The translations under genes and the position numbers were made by a program. Below the pieces are notes generated by a model. It saw nothing but the letters and a program-made list of their open reading frames with translations. It was not told the origin of the DNA and did not search any database. A DNA stretch of 64,000 bases from Carposina sasakii. Lineage: Eukaryota > Arthropoda > Insecta > Lepidoptera > Carposinidae. The stretch spans positions 6,448,001 to 6,512,000 of the forward strand of contig CP053156.1 in NCBI GenBank assembly GCA_014607495.2, in the 5' to 3' direction. This document shows, piece after piece, positions 10,560 to 23,416 of the stretch. Position 1 is the first letter of the stretch; every line of letters begins with the position of its first letter.

Positions 10560-11415
10560 GCCTAACAATCTATCTATCTATCTTCTTCTATATTTTCCAT
10601 ATATATAATAAAAATGAGAAAAAATATTATAGGAGACCTTTATCAACGCAATAGTACCCAAAACAATGTTTTTTGTTTGTTTGTCTGTCGGTTTGTGTGT
10701 TTCTCTGTGCGTTTGTGCACGCTAATCTCAGAAACGGTTGAACCAATTTCGATGCAGTTTTCAGGAATATATTGTGTCAGGTCCCACTTAACATACACGG
10801 CTCTATTGTTTAAAAAAAATGTAAGTTCATACTTTAATTCCCAACAGGTCCACGATATTAAAAATAATAAACATTTTCTTTCCTAACGGATCCATGAGAA
10901 TGTTTGATACAATCAGCAGGAAAACTTGGATAAATTAATAATGAAATAAAAGAACTTGTACATCTCAACTATACCCTCAAAATTGGTCAGAAGTGGCACC
11001 ATGTGGTTCTATCGGCCCTTGGTGCTGTACCCCGTAAGGGATAGAGGCGTGATTATATGTATGTATGTAAAAGACAGATAGATATTAGTTTAGATGAACA
11101 ATGAGTCTTTAGTGTCAGACTGTCTCTTTACACTAAAATAGGCTCATAATTAAAGGCATTAAAATCACAGTTTCAGAATATCACAAAAATCATCTCAATC
11201 TTACACTGACCGTCCAAGGTCGTTTTTGCTGATTGTACTTCGGATAAATATCGTGGACCCGTTGAGAATTCGTATATGAAAGTTTTAAAATATATTTTAC
11301 AAATTTCATGGACCCGGGACCCGGTGGGAAAAGAAGAACAATAGAGTCGTGGACCTTTCGGAATAAGCCGTTTTTTCTGTAGTCCACGCGGACGGAGTCG
11401 CAGGCGTTCACTAGT
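10560..11415 (+). mobile_element. Helitron-like family B, copy 1, split by family A
   Basis: The left part (10560-10954) contains GGAGACCTTTATCAACGCAA and ATCTCAGAAACGGTTGAACC. The right part (11073-11411) ends GGAGTCGCAGGCGTTCACTAG followed by T. A truncated family A retroposon on the minus strand lies between. The 3' end, a GC-rich imperfect hairpin then CTAG before T, is that of Helitrons. No coding capacity. Other copies: 23.98, 32.30, 34.38, 40.64, 53.11 and 54.33 kb. Confidence 0.6.
10955..11072 (-). mobile_element. Retroposon family A, truncated copy 2
   Basis: Contains TTGGTCAGAAGTGGCACCAT and ends in ATATGTATGTATG. Only the 3' half of the family is present. It lies inside a family B element and is therefore younger. 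Confidence 0.75.
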
Positions 11416-11519
11416 AGTGCCTATTAATGTAGATTAGACACCTTATCTACGTAGAAATCTGGGTTCTATCTACCCCTACGGAATCGGCCCTTGGAAAACA
11501 TAATTCCATACATACCTAT

Positions 11520-11715
11520 ACATACAAAATGGTGTAGCCAGAACGGCAGGTATATGAAGGAGTCCTAAAGGCACGTTTAGCATAGCAGTGTCAGATGTTA
11601 ATGATCAGCTACCTCATCGCCTGAGAGACTGTACCTAACTTCCTTAGTCGGCTCTTACGAGATGCTCGGAAGGAGATGCAGCTGATGTACTCTAGTAAAG
11701 CCCCGCGGTACCTAG
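11520..11715 (+). repeat. Dispersed repeat family F
   Basis: Shares with other copies the order: GGTGTAGCCAGAACGGCAGG, a TTTAGCATAGC block, a CATCGCCTGAGAGA block, CTTACGAGATGCTCGGAAGG and AGATGCAGCTGATGTA. Further copies lie near 24.29, 36.6 (minus), 46.4 (minus), 53.96 and 57.67 kb, with fragments near 43.9, 44.05, 48.05, 55.1, 55.56, 61.0 and 63.77 kb. No coding potential; class not determined. Confidence 0.6.
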
Positions 11716-11744
11716 TTAAGTAGTATTTACAAACATTTAACTAC

Positions 11745-11880
11745 TAAATAAATATAAAATTATTAATGAAGAAAATGGAACAAATTCTTCATCCGAGTGG
11801 GAATCGAACCCACGACCGCTGCAAACCGTGCCAGCCGTCAATTACTCGGATGACGAATTTTACCATCTTTTTACTAAATT
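11745..11880 (-). mobile_element. tRNA-derived SINE, class 1, partly deleted
   Basis: On the minus strand it carries GTCGTGGGTTCGATTCCCAC (a B box) and GGCACGGTTTGCAGCGG, followed by an AT-rich 3' region. Compared with the copy at 18815 it lacks the A-box portion. Confidence 0.7.
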
Positions 11881-12123
11881 ACATATTGGCAACGTTATTT
11901 CATCCCGATTACATTTAACAAACTACGACTGCTAAACTTTATAGGTACATTAATTATAAAATATGACACTCGATCGAGATGTAATAAATAATTATTGGCC
12001 CAGTTAGTAATCGACTTTAATATTATACTACATATAATTATGAAATGTATTAAATAAATACATAGCTACCAATACATAAGTCCTACTTAGTTCTATTAAA
12101 TACAAAAAGTCGAAATTATCCGG

Positions 12124-12322
12124 CCCCCTTATTACCTAACTAACAAAAGCAAAGCGATAGCGAAAATTGTACAAAAAAAAAAATCGCTGATTGCTTGTCA
12201 AATCCGTATTATCTACGTAAACGGATTTCAAAGGAACATTGACATTTCAAGACGAATATTGTACAATTTTCGCTGTCGCTTTGCTTCGGCTTTGCTATTG
12301 CAAATTAGGTAATCAGATGGCC
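12124..12322. mobile_element. Hairpin MITE family I, copy 1
   Basis: The arms AAAGCAAAGCGATAGCGAAA and TTTTCGCTGTCGCTTTGCTT are near-perfect inverted repeats around an AT-rich centre. The ends pair ATTACCTAA with TTAGGTAAT. A second copy lies at 53759-53936. Confidence 0.7.
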
Positions 12323-12335
12323 GGATAACAATATT

Positions 12336-12475
12336 TTCCCGGGATAAAAAGTAGCCTATGTGTTAATCCACAGTTATTAAAATCACTACAGCGGTTTTTA
12401 CGTGAAAGAGTAACAAACATCCATCCATCTATCCATCCATACTTACATACTTTCGCATTTATAATATTATGAAGT
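12336..12475 (-). mobile_element. Helitron-like element (family B relative), 5' part
   Basis: On the minus strand it begins CATAATATTATAAATGCGAA and holds (GATG)n and a CCCGGGATAAAAAGTAGCC block (plus strand). The same start and block occur at 34376-34625. The 3' end with CTAG is missing. Confidence 0.5.
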
Positions 12476-12916
12476 AAGATTATATTTTTTATAGGTACTT
12501 AGCACTAGTTATCTAGGCAGAACTATCGAACGGATTTTAATAAAACTTAAAGCTGTATAGCTTATTAGAACACCTAACAAATAAGTAAGTACTAATATTG
12601 TAAGTAGGCTACATTACATAGGACGGAAAAGTGTGTTTGTTTGTATGTATGCTTCATCATGAAAAATGGCTAGATGGATTAGGGTATGTAAAGGTAGATA
12701 CGTACCTAGGTCACAAAAATTGACAAATTAGTTGATAATGGAACTCTAACAAAAATCTTTCCATAGAATTCTTCCATTTTCATAGAAGTTGCAAACCATT
12801 TGTTGAGGAGAATTTTAAGATAAGTTTTACACTAAAACTAACTTCGTTATTAAGACATATATAATCATCATTTATTAGGTAACTAAGTCAAATAATTTTG
12901 TCCATACGTCGACGGG

Positions 12917-13106
12917 TGCTTAGACAATGTAACGTCGTTTAGCATCGTCGTTCGTTGTCGCAACACTCCCACCAATAGCGGTTCATCACGTGACTTTACG
13001 AACGCACGAAAATAGTTTATACGTTCATGGCTTAATATTAGAGCAAATGTGTCAGTGACGAACCCCTATCGATTCGCTCGAGAAATAATATTACTTTGTC
13101 TAAGGC
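12917..13106. mobile_element. MITE family P, copy 1
   Basis: The ends CTTAGACAATGTAA and TTACTTTGTCTAAG are inverted repeats. The interior has TCACGTGACTTTACGAACGC and TTCGCTCGAGAAATAATATT. Copies lie at 24411-24806 and, partly, 32125-32260 and 15485-15560. Confidence 0.65.
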
Positions 13107-13324
13107 CCCGGTCTGTAAAAAAAATTAAGGAAAACACGATGATAACTTAATACAACGCGAGCATGTGTTAGAGGTCGAAGGAAGGGACTAAGTGGGAAAC
13201 TGTAACCTATGTACATACTTAGGTACGTCGAATGTAAATGCCACTGTGAACTTTTAATCTCTGTTTATTCGGTACCAATAAAATTTATTTCGTCAATAGG
13301 TACGCATTAAGAGCCCAGCCCAAG

Positions 13325-13479
13325 TAGCATGACCTGCGAAACACGATATGATAAACCTATTTATCGACATTTAGCCTGTCAAAATACGATAAATATAGCC
13401 GCCATGTTGAGTATTGTATAGAGACGATACGATATCGTACGATAGGATATCCACGATGCGTGGTCAAGTGGTCATGCTA
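13325..13479. mobile_element. MITE family J, copy 1
   Basis: A 155-bp element with 10-bp inverted ends TAGCATGACC and GGTCATGCTA. The interior has ACGATACGATATCGTACGAT, a self-complementary stretch. A second, right-truncated copy is at 54037-54187, inside a family F element. Confidence 0.7.
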
Positions 13480-14074
13480 GGGGGCAGCTAGAGATAATTA
13501 AGATTTAATTTAATTTCGCACATTTATTTACGTTTGGGGTTCCACTGCTGGGCAAAGACCGGGGAGGTCTTTAAGTATTACTACTTTAAGAAAATAACAA
13601 TATTACAACCATTGCTAAAGATTTTACGAGTAGCTACTACGTAGGTATACTACTCGTAGTTTTTTGCTAATCACAGATTCCTGTATAAAAACATGCGCAC
13701 ACGTAAAAAGCATCACTGCAAATTGTGTAAACTTAGTTGTGGAAAATAGCACACGAATTAGTACAAAGTGACAGCAGAGCTGTGACTTAGATAATGTAAC
13801 AATTTAGCGAAAAGTTATCCAAACATTTCCTTTAATATAAGTAGACATCAACACGTTATCGAACGCGCTAACTAAAACGAAGGCTTCCTATTCAAGGGAA
13901 TTATTCGTTAACTTTGCGAACTTCGGTTGCTCGTAATATCGATATACAGGACGTGGATTTGAGATGTCGTAATCATTGAGGCTTATAGAGAATTTAACAG
14001 AGTCCATTAGGTTCTCCCTTGTAGTTAATTAAACATTTGTAGTAAATTAAATAAGAGTTTATTACATTGGAGTA

Positions 14075-14306
14075 AAAAAAACGTATAATACTATAGCTGC
14101 TTCTCTTCCCGGGCATACTGTACAAGTCAGTAGAGGGACAAGAGGGTCTTGGTGTTTTGTAGGCGATGGGCTGACCACCTGTCACTACTAACCGAACTTG
14201 TACATCTCAACTATACCCTCAAAATTGGTCAGAAGTGGCACCATGTGGTTCTATCGGCCCTCGGTGCTCTACTTATCCCGTAAGGGATAAAGGCGTAATT
14301 ATATGT
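14075..14306 (-). mobile_element. Retroposon family A, copy 3
   Basis: Nearly full length on the minus strand: an A run, GGGCATACTGTACAAGTCAG, AGAAGTGGCACCATGTGGTT, then GATAAAGGCGTAATTATATG. Confidence 0.75.
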
Positions 14307-15728
14307 ATGTTTAATATTACATTGTGTATGAAAAGGTCAGAGTATGCTCAAAGTAAGTCGACAGAAAAATTACTCTATCTATGCTCATACGCTGGAATGC
14401 CATTTCATTTTCTACGACGATATGTCCCATTTGGGCTAGATGAAGTGATGGATGGGGGCCACCCTACCGAAGATTGTACACATGCATCTCTCTCATGTTC
14501 TATCGTGAAGTGATCAATAAAATTCGATGCCGGATATGCGCAGGCGCCGATAACGTCCATTCTTCTAGCTTTTAGGGTCAGTTTGGGTCAGCTGTTATAA
14601 TGAGTGTGTATGGAAAATTTATAAATGGCAAACTTGCAATTTACTAAGGCTATTGCGAAATAGTTATGAAACGAATTGAGCATAGAAATTACAATGTAAA
14701 TACAGCAATGACATCTTACTGTAGTGTATTTTATTTAATTTTATAAGCATATAGTAAGTATAGGCACGTCCTCGTCGTTCATTTGAACATGTCATGATGT
14801 AGGTAGTCAAGTTTATTTTCGCATTATGAACGGAACTCGCAACCAATGCCACATATTTTACATAAAAATTACAAGTTAGGCCTATACAACTTATATGTCT
14901 AACGTAAAACTAGTCTTTTCATTAGCTTCGGGGTTAGCATACCTACTACTCACTCACTACAACTCAACTCATGTAACCAGGATCAACAGAGACAACCAGA
15001 GAAATGCAGAGCAGACAAGAGCATAGTTTCCGGGACTCTTAATAACTGACATTTAAAGTAATTAAAATAATAATAGAAACAATAGAATGTTAGTATGAAG
15101 ATACATTTAATAGTAAAGTAAATAGAAAAAGTGGACAAATAAATAAATAAATTATCATATCTAGTAATTTGGAGCAATCTTATTTACACCATCATACACT
15201 GGTAGTGTATCATAATTTTTACTTAAGTATACTTGCTTGACTTGCTGTAAGATAGGCTTAAGTCCACAGTCCACCTGTACGGTGTACCTATCTATACCCA
15301 GTACTAAATAGTCCTATCATATTCAGGTCCAATTGACGTAAGCATTGACGTAATTCCTAACGTCGCCCATATCAGGTTTATGGTGTGGCAAAGTAGGACA
15401 GGCAGGACCGGCCTGTCGAGACTGCTTCGATATTACATTTATATATCACAGGGACCACCTATATATGTATGGACATCAGAGAGTTTAGACAATGTAACTT
15501 TATATCTCGATCGAATCGATGGACGTTTCACGGGTTCTTCAAACCGCGTAATGGAGTCTAAGTAACTTTGCGAGCTTCGCTGTCGCTCGTACCAGCAATT
15601 TTGTAGCACCAGCCTCGAAGATCATAGTTTGCTATGGACAGCTTTGCTTAACTATTCTGAGCTTTTGCGCCATACTGAGATATATGTATGGTCTTTTATT
15701 ATTTACTAGTTATAGCAAAAATATTTAA
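14307..15728. other. No gene recognised
   Basis: Short frames only (for example 14664-14852 and 15380-15565), without family likeness. A fragment of family P (TTTAGACAATGTAAC) lies near 15485. Confidence 0.4.
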
Positions 15729-15880
15729 GGGCTGATTTTTCTAATGGTTAAATATATAGTCTCTGTCTGAGGGATAAAGTTGATGCCGTCTCTATCAAGA
15801 TAAGGGTTTTGTTAAAGACAGCATCAAATTTATCTTTCAGATAAGCTAACTGAAAACCGTGTAAAAAATCGGCCCTCAGT
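15729..15880. mobile_element. Hairpin MITE family K, copy 1
   Basis: The ends GGGCTGATTTTT and AAAAATCGGCCC are inverted; the arms pair AGGGATAAAGTTGATG with CATCAAATTTATCT. The family is clearest at 31670-31800. Confidence 0.6.
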
Positions 15881-16287
15881 TAAATAGGTAAGATTGAACA
15901 CACGATAAACTAAGAAGAAATTACTATACTTACATCACCAAACCTACAACATAGCTTTGTCTTAAATAAGGACAATATAGGTATAGTGTAGGTATAATAA
16001 CCAAAATAATACCTATATAATAAATAACCAGCGAGAAAATTGGCCAATTACTGATGGTTAAGATCCCGATCACAGTTATAAAGTTAGATAATACTGTCAG
16101 AATCACTTATAACAATAGTGTTCATACGTTAGTAACTAATCATTGTCCAGCATAATGAAGATAAGTTTAGGAGTTAAGAAAGTATGTAACAAGGTTTTCG
16201 GAATTTCACCTGCACATAGGCCAAGGAAACTCACGCATAAATTGTGGTAATAGTATCTGTGTAACTTTTTTAAATAATATCCATCTC

Positions 16288-17040
16288 GTTTAAAGCTCAA
16301 CTCATGCAAAAAAGTAAGGGTAATGTAAAACATCAAATATTGGGAGAGACATAAGTAGGTAGGCAAATATTGTTTAGAATGTTGAATATTATTATCATGT
16401 CATTACTTTATTTATATAATAAAAAAAATGCAACCTAATAATATTCCACTGTTTTCAAACTCCTTCTTGGCCACGGCTGTTCGTCTCTGGAATAAGCTTC
16501 CGCTGGAGATACGAGAGTCTTCTTCTCGTTTAAGACTCAACTCATACAAAAAACTAAGGGTAATGTAAAACATCAAATATTGGGAGAGACATAAGTAGGT
16601 AGGCAAATATTGTTTAGAATGTTGAATATTATTATCATGTTTTACTTTATTTATATAATAAAAAAAATGCAACCTAATAATATTCCACTGTTTTCAAACT
16701 CCTTCTTGGCCACGGCTGTTCGTCTCTGGAATAAGCTTCCGCTGGAGATACGAGAGTCTTCTTCGGCAGCGGTTTTTAAGTCAAGGGTGCAGAAATACCA
16801 CACGACGCTACAAAATGAGACATAAGTACCTATAGTGTATATTGTGATTTGTCTTTGTCGGTGTAAGTAGTTCTTAAGTTATTTTATTAATTTTTATCAA
16901 TGTTATTCGTTTTATTGTACGGCCCTAAGCTTTTCTCCAGTAATTGGGTTAACTGGTAGAAAATGCTATATAGCATTAAGTTCGCCCATGTACCAATTTT
17001 TTTTTTGTGTACAATAAAGAATTTTATTATTATTATTATT
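16288..17040 (+). pseudogene. LINE 3' end with an internal 240-bp tandem duplication
   Basis: Near 16690-16825 the plus strand reads FLATAVRLWNKLPLEIRESS then a Ser/Lys-rich tail and a stop, the usual last residues of Jockey/CR1-group LINE reverse transcriptases. The element ends with AATAAAG and an ATT repeat at about 17020-17040, a LINE-type 3' tail. Bases 16288-16527 and 16528-16765 are a direct duplication with few differences, so the coding end appears twice, the first time cut short. RT catalytic parts are missing: a 5'-truncated dead copy. Confidence 0.7.
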
Positions 17041-17727
17041 GTATCTCTGTTTAAATTCTCGGGACTACAGAGTCCCGGTCCTTTGAGAGGCGTGCATCGG
17101 GCCGTGGCCAAGATGTAGAGGCCCTTTTTAGAGAACTTTAATATGGTGTGGGATACACATGGCGGATACCATCGCCGACCGCACAATATGATACATCCGG
17201 CGATGGTCCCCGCCATGTGCAAGACTATTGGAGTGCAGATCTATGTCATGCGATGGAAACAAAGGTCATGGGCTATGGGGCTGAATGTTGGGTAGGTTAG
17301 GGTAACTGGGCTATTGAAGGAGACTAACGGACGCCTGCCATTACAACTAAGTCTCATAATTGTTTGGTGGCAGGCGGTGACTCGCCGACTCATTTCATGG
17401 AACGGCCGCACGCATGGAGCGACAAAGGGGGCAACATTTGGTGAGCGGCTAGGGTGGAGGGATGCCCCTGGACTTTAAACCGAAGCCAACTCGCCACTTA
17501 CTGACGGGCACGTCCACCCTCGAGCTGTCATAGCTCTCGCGACTCCACTCTGCCCGGCCGGCGAAGGCAAGGCAGAAGTGGGGGAACTGTTCCTCGTCAG
17601 ACCTCACTCCGGCGCCGGAGATGAGGAACAGGGTCTTCCCCGGGAGTACTTCAGGTCCGTGGGAACGCTACCTCCCAACAGCTCGCCACTAGCTGCCCTG
17701 CGGGCTTATTATTATTATTATTATTAC
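17041..17727 (+). mobile_element. Non-coding retroelement tail, family H, copy 1
   Basis: GC-rich, with CATGTGCAAGACTATTGGAG, GGCAGGCGGTGACTCGCC and a final CTGCGGGC(TTA)n at 17703-17727. A second copy lies in the opposite orientation at 26378-26860 and ends in CTCGGGCTTATTATTAA. The tail suggests the 3' UTR of a LINE; no coding part is seen. Confidence 0.55.
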
Positions 17728-18800
17728 TGTTTACTTTGCCTATGATGAATGGTCCGACAACTTACAGCCAGACAGAGCGGCATTGCCATACGTTTATTTA
17801 TGCCAATCTAGGTGCAGGAGAAAGTATTGTTCATCACAGTGATCTGTGACCCAGGCCGGGTCTATTTTAACTTTTAACAGGCTCTTACGTGCAATTACGA
17901 TTCATCTAGACGAGTGGTAGACATATAGATAGAACGTTACGATAGGACATCGGCGCTGGCATCTTTGACACATCGTTTATTTTCATCAATTTAATTGATC
18001 TCACTTTTACACGTATAGATGTAGGATGTATGTCGCTCGACCCCTTGGCTGGCTTGAAATATGAGAGCTTAGCCTACCACCGATATCCATAGTGACCGGC
18101 ACAGTGGCTGGTGTCCTCTATAGCATAGATAAGTAGGTACTTTGATTCGGAAACTATGATATAGTCACATAGCAGGGTTTGAAACTGCATTTCAGATCAC
18201 GTCAAAAGATAGTCGCCTAAAAAATCGCATGAAGAGTGCACGCATAAAGAGTAGGTACCCACGCCATCAAACCTTTGCCTTTGCACTTTCTGCGCCTTCT
18301 GTGATCAAAGTCGACCGAACCGAGTCAATATTAGTACTTACTTCGGTACTCTATTGTTTTTTCAAGTTTTCTTCACACGTGGTTGTGACACTCGTGTGTG
18401 AAATACATGAGCAAATACAGTTTTTGTCAAGTGATCGCTAAATTGGCACAAAGATAATGTTTGTTCGTACGTAATGCGTGTTCTAATGATAAAGTAAATA
18501 GACGGCCAAGTTCAACCAAATTAGAATTTAACGCACATCACCGCATGTAAATGATAGAGCTACTTTATACCATTAATTTCAATTAAGTAACAAACTTAAG
18601 AAAGGATGTCACGATGTACATCATCATCATGTGTGAATTACGTACCTATCACACAAATTCAAATTGCTCTCTTGATATTATCAACTTACTGAGGATTACT
18701 AGTAATGGCAGAATTCTTTATTAAGTATGAAATAAATGGGGAAAAAATGTAGAGAACCTTTACAATAGGAAAAATTAATTAATTATTATGTAATTTAGAA
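17728..18800. other. No gene recognised
   Basis: No frame with family likeness; the 70-codon frame at 18229-18441 has no support. Confidence 0.4.
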
Positions 18801-18814
18801 AAGAGATGGTAAAA

Positions 18815-18960
18815 GTCATCCGAGTAATTGACCCGGTGGCTTAGTGGTTACAGCGGCTGGCACGGTTTGCAGCGGTCGTGGGTTCGATTCCCACTCGGGT
18901 GAAGAATTTTTTCTATTTTCTTTATTAATAATTTTATAATAGGAAAAATGTAAATAAATA
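18815..18960 (+). mobile_element. tRNA-derived SINE, class 1, best copy
   Basis: Carries an A-box-like TGGCTTAGTGGTTA near 18837 and a B box GGTTCGATTCC near 18881, 33-34 bp apart, then GAAGAATTTTTTCTATTTTC and an AT-rich end. These are internal Pol III promoter elements of a tRNA-derived SINE. It is not a tRNA gene: no acceptor stem pairs. Relatives: 11745 (minus), 24545 and the tail at 55850. Confidence 0.75.
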
Positions 18961-19419
18961 TTTTCCAATTAATTATCTTTGAACACAGGCCAATTTTGTG
19001 ATACACTACGAATTATAGGTTATAGGGTAATGTGCTAGAAAACTTGTCTATACACAGCCGTGCACCCATTCAGCATAAAAGGCGTTTCTTGAAACCGGTT
19101 ATCATATATGTAGGTACATTTAATCACGCTCGTCGTGTGCTCATATAACTGGATTCGTAAAATCACATACATTTGTGTGATACGAAATTATAAAGTTACT
19201 CAGCAGTAAACATTACATAGTATTTATAATTAATTATACTTCGTAATACTTTGAACTAGTATTTTGTGTGACTTTGTAGTAATTAATTGAATTATTAAGT
19301 AAGTTTCGTGTTTTTCCATAGATTCGATAATATTAAATAACGATAATGTTAAACGATGTAACATTGTCTAAGCTTGAGCAAAAAATGATCTTGAAAGGAA
19401 TTAATTCTCTTATAAGCAA

Positions 19420-19750
19420 TGAATGACGAGAGGAAGATCATAATATTTGTTAATTTTTCTCTATGGAAGTATACCTGGGAAGTGTCTAGCTCCCAAGATA
19501 TTAGGGTCCAAAGTTGAGTAATTGACTGCGTTTTTCTGTATAAATGCACATAGACGCGCGTAGCAAGATTTTTTAGTGTATGATAAAACTAGCATAAACA
19601 ATGGACACTATAAATTTCGCCCGATAAAGATTTTTTTTTTTAATTTCATCGTTTCCCAGCATTTTTTTTTGGCATAAACTTACTTTATTTGATGTATAGA
19701 GTACGCACCCTTCGTTAAGAGTGGCAACGAAAAAAACATCCTGTACTACT
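19420..19750 (-). mobile_element. MITE family C, copy 1 (diverged)
   Basis: Contains GGAAGTATACCTGGGAAGTG, ATTAGGGTCCAAAGTTGAGT and CCCTTCGTTAAGAGTGGCAA and ends in ACATCCTGTA. The other end has drifted. Family C is about 390 bp; see 42354 for a clear copy. Confidence 0.7.
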
Positions 19751-21589
19751 CTCTATCCATTCCGTATGTCACAGCTACTGTATTTATTTATTGTAGAATG
19801 TGTCTGAAAAGGTAAGGTTTACGAGCGAGCCAACTGCATGCCCATTGCCTCTGCCAATCGTCACTTTATGTCGTGTTTGACGAAAACAATGTCGGCGTAA
19901 GCTATAGAAATGTTTTACATACATGTAGGAACATTTGAAGGTGATATCAAAGTAAATGGCTTTGCACCTAGATACATAGTAGGTATTCGTCATTTTTTTT
20001 TATTACTTATTTTTGTAACCAAATACATATTCACACACACACATTCACACACTTCACAATACATTGTTCGCACACTGTCCCTAAGGTCTTGTGTCGTGGG
20101 TACTAGGCAACGGTTATAAATATATAAACTATTCGGAAACAAACATATTATCACATTAATGTGACCTAGGTTTAAATTTCAGGCAGGGCCACTACCAACT
20201 ACACCAATCGGCCGTCTTTGTAGGTACAGTTGATCTCTAATACATTTTTTTCTCCAAAACGGCACATTTATTAGTTAGGTTTAAATTTCATTATTCTTTC
20301 AGTTGCTCTCGGCACTCTCGGTCATATCAGCTATTTATAAAAATCGTAGTTGCGCTACAATAATATATGTAGTTACATTCGGTCTATGGAACGGTTATGA
20401 CTTATGATACCATAGCTATAATAACTAAATCACTCTTTTTTTCACCGACCACATCATAAACAGTAACAGAGCTAGTATACCACATCCATATTTCCATTAT
20501 AACCACATTCGGTAATCCTGGCCGCAACAGTGTTCTTAAGTACTGGCCATCGAAGCCTCATATCGGCGTAACCTGTACACGCAACCATACACGCCGCTTT
20601 ATGTGACTACCACAGTACACATCTAATAGTGAGTCAACTTTACCCAGCTTTTCTGTAATTTTTATTATTAAGTTAATGAATTATTTTATCTAACCTATAA
20701 AAATTCATGTCATATAAAAACCTATAAAACTTCTGTCGCATTCATACTCGTAGTTCTCTTAAGACTCATCATATTAACCAGACCTCAACTTAATAGTTTG
20801 AAACGACCATTTTTTTTGCTTGATTATACTGTTTTTGGCTTGTTAATATGAGTGGGCCGAGTCGCCGGAAGAAAAATATTTAAAATATTAGATCCGGCAA
20901 CTGGGTCCGCGGAACGAGTTAATTGCGAATCGAGTCGCCGGAAACCTCAACTTATATGGGATGACAATGACCTACCTACTTTCAAAGTGGTAAGTATTAC
21001 GTATTTTGATAATACTATTACCTACTAGTGGTATTCTCCAACAACAAACAAATCCAACGTAAATTAGTCATTCTAGTCACATTAGTCATTACCATTCGTA
21101 AACGAATTAAAAAAATAAAAAATATGAAGGAAGCTTAGATTATAGTATATAATCTAAGGAAGGAAGTCAAATGTAAACTGAGTGAAGTGAGATGAGAGTT
21201 CAAATTCGAATTATAAAATCGAGAGACTATTTTTTTTTATAGGTGACCTACTTGACTTGCTGCATCATAAAAACACTGTGGCGCTAACAATAAACTTACG
21301 CGTGTGTACGAGTCAATATTGTTTTTTTTTATTAGAAAAAGTCACGCTTTTGACCCGAATCGATACTGCAAAAGTTGTACGCATTGCCAAGTTTACGGAT
21401 ATGGCATTTATGACCAAATATACCATTTTATGTAAGCGTTTTTCTCATAATTTAATTTTTAACAGCGTTTAAGACATGACGTAATTAAATAGATTAAGGT
21501 TAGTAGGTATAGTAAAAAGGGTTAGTATAGCCTATTATATCTTTCAAATTTCATAATCTACATATATAGGTTATACCTACAATTTTTTT
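19751..21589. other. No gene recognised
   Basis: AT-rich. A CGAGTCGCCGGAA motif occurs twice (near 20858 and 20932). Short frames lack family likeness. Confidence 0.4.
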
Positions 21590-21978
21590 TGTACAGAATA
21601 ACTGACTGACGGATCATGATTTTTGGTCGTCAACGTTCCCGAAAACTACGGAATCTCCTCATCATTACGATAATTTTTCTTCATGGAAGCATACCTAGGA
21701 AGTGTCTGGTTTCCAAAATATTAGGGTCCAAAGTTGAGTAAATAGACTACGTTTTTCTGCATAAATGCACATAGACGCGTGTAGTAAAATTTTTAGACGA
21801 GAAATAATTAATATCTGTCTATGAAAAAACTAACATAAATCCTAGACATTAAATAAAAAAAAAAAAAAACAAAAAAATCTACATCGTTTCCCAGCATTTT
21901 TTTTGGCATAAACTTACTTTATTTCATGTATAGAGTACGTACCCTTCGTTAAAGGTGGCCACAAAAAAACACCCTGTA
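21590..21978 (-). mobile_element. MITE family C, copy 2
   Basis: Starts around GATCATGATTTTTGGTCGTC, includes CGTTCCCGAAAACTACGGAA and ends in AACACCCTGTAT. Same order as the other family C copies. Confidence 0.8.
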
Positions 21979-22197
21979 TTGATCTTAGATACCTTAAACT
22001 TGGAGGGAATCTATATCTATAAAGGGAATAAATCATTCTTTCTATGACACAGACGTCGTACAGAAATGGATTTCCCAAAATTCTCACGGGAACTACAAAT
22101 GTGGAAATTCCAAAGTTGACACGGACGAAATCGTGAAATGTAATGATTGCTTATTTGCTCAAAACATTGCACCTACCATAAAGCCTTAACTTATAAT

Positions 22198-22470
22198 AAA
22201 CTAGCGGACGCCCGCGACTCCGTCCGCGTGGACTGCAGAAAAGACAGAAGAATTCAGAAGGCGCCATCTGTTGCAGACTTATGGAACGTACGATTAATAA
22301 CAACAACCAACGTTGATGATCAGTTTTTTATTAATTATTAGTTATTAAGACCATTAATTTAAATAATAACTATCCTATCATCTAAGTTGGACCAAATTAC
22401 ATATATATGCCAATTTTCATGAATATCAGTTGACTCGTTTTTGAGTTTATTCGGAACATACACAGTGAAG
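22198..22470 (-). mobile_element. Helitron-like fragment
   Basis: The plus strand shows ACTAGCGGACGCCCGCGACT and CCGTCCGCGTGGACTGCAGA, the reverse of the family B 3' end. The rest matches family B poorly, so this may be a related family sharing the terminus. Confidence 0.45.
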
Positions 22471-23415
22471 ATAATATCTTACGGCAAAGGTTTTATTACA
22501 TTTATTCAGAGACATGAGCATCCGCTGATTTGATTATTTTCTAGTAACCATTCGGATTAAAAAACCTTAACAACTTAGTGGCAATAATTAAAATAAGGAA
22601 ATTGGCATTCTCTGCAGCCAAATGCCAATATAAAATTGGCGGTGAGATGATCTATGGAGTGTAGTGTCTTGGCGCGATAGTTTTTGCAACATCTGTCTGT
22701 AACTAGTCATTTATTATGACGAACTCCGGCATTTCCTGGTAGCAAGGTGAGCTTGGGGTCAGTGGCAGCTTCTGATATTTTTAGATGGGGGTTCACTTTT
22801 TTTTTTAATATGAGCGCATGCAAATTACAGTTTGGAAACGCTGCGCGTGTTGAACTTATGCTTGAACCGATTCTCGCTCTAATTAAAATTCAGATGACCT
22901 AATGAAATACATTAAAGACAACCATATCGTGTTCTAACTCGGACTAAGCGACATCTAGTGGCCGCATACGCACACTACGAATGTGAGCGGCGCTCCAGAT
23001 TAGGCAATTTTTTCATATGAAATCTTCTGTTTCACTCGCCGGCCTAAGTCGGTATGTCTCTTTCGCACTCATTGAATACAGTACTAGGAATCGTACTAAA
23101 TTTCGTTTCATTGGAGCGCAATGGCTAGCGCTCCACTCGATACATAAGGTTACAATTTACTTGAGACGAACGCGTAGACATTCTTGTATAAACATAGTAG
23201 AATTGAAAGATAGATATAAATATAGAGAAATATGGATTGCCTATGTAATCTTCTCGTGGGTGGGAGTGCACTGCACCAGCGCTCCTTAGGACGAGCCGCC
23301 AATGCTTGGGGTGAAGCTTATTACTGCACTTATACACAGCATTCACGGTAACTGCACAGAAACACCTGTACTTACTATAGATAAAATAAAACTGTTTAAC
23401 AGCTTTTAACTGCTA
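22471..23415. other. No gene recognised
   Basis: The 90-codon plus frame at 23017-23289 has no family likeness. A GACATCTAGTGG motif near 22949, common in insect repeats, suggests an old element. Confidence 0.35.
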
Positions 23416-23416
23416 C

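Noticed and set aside
18815..18905. tRNA gene
   Set aside because: A and B boxes are present, but no acceptor stem pairs and the same tail recurs at other copies: a SINE.
23017..23289. 90-codon plus frame
   Set aside because: No domain, no splice context and repeat-like surroundings.
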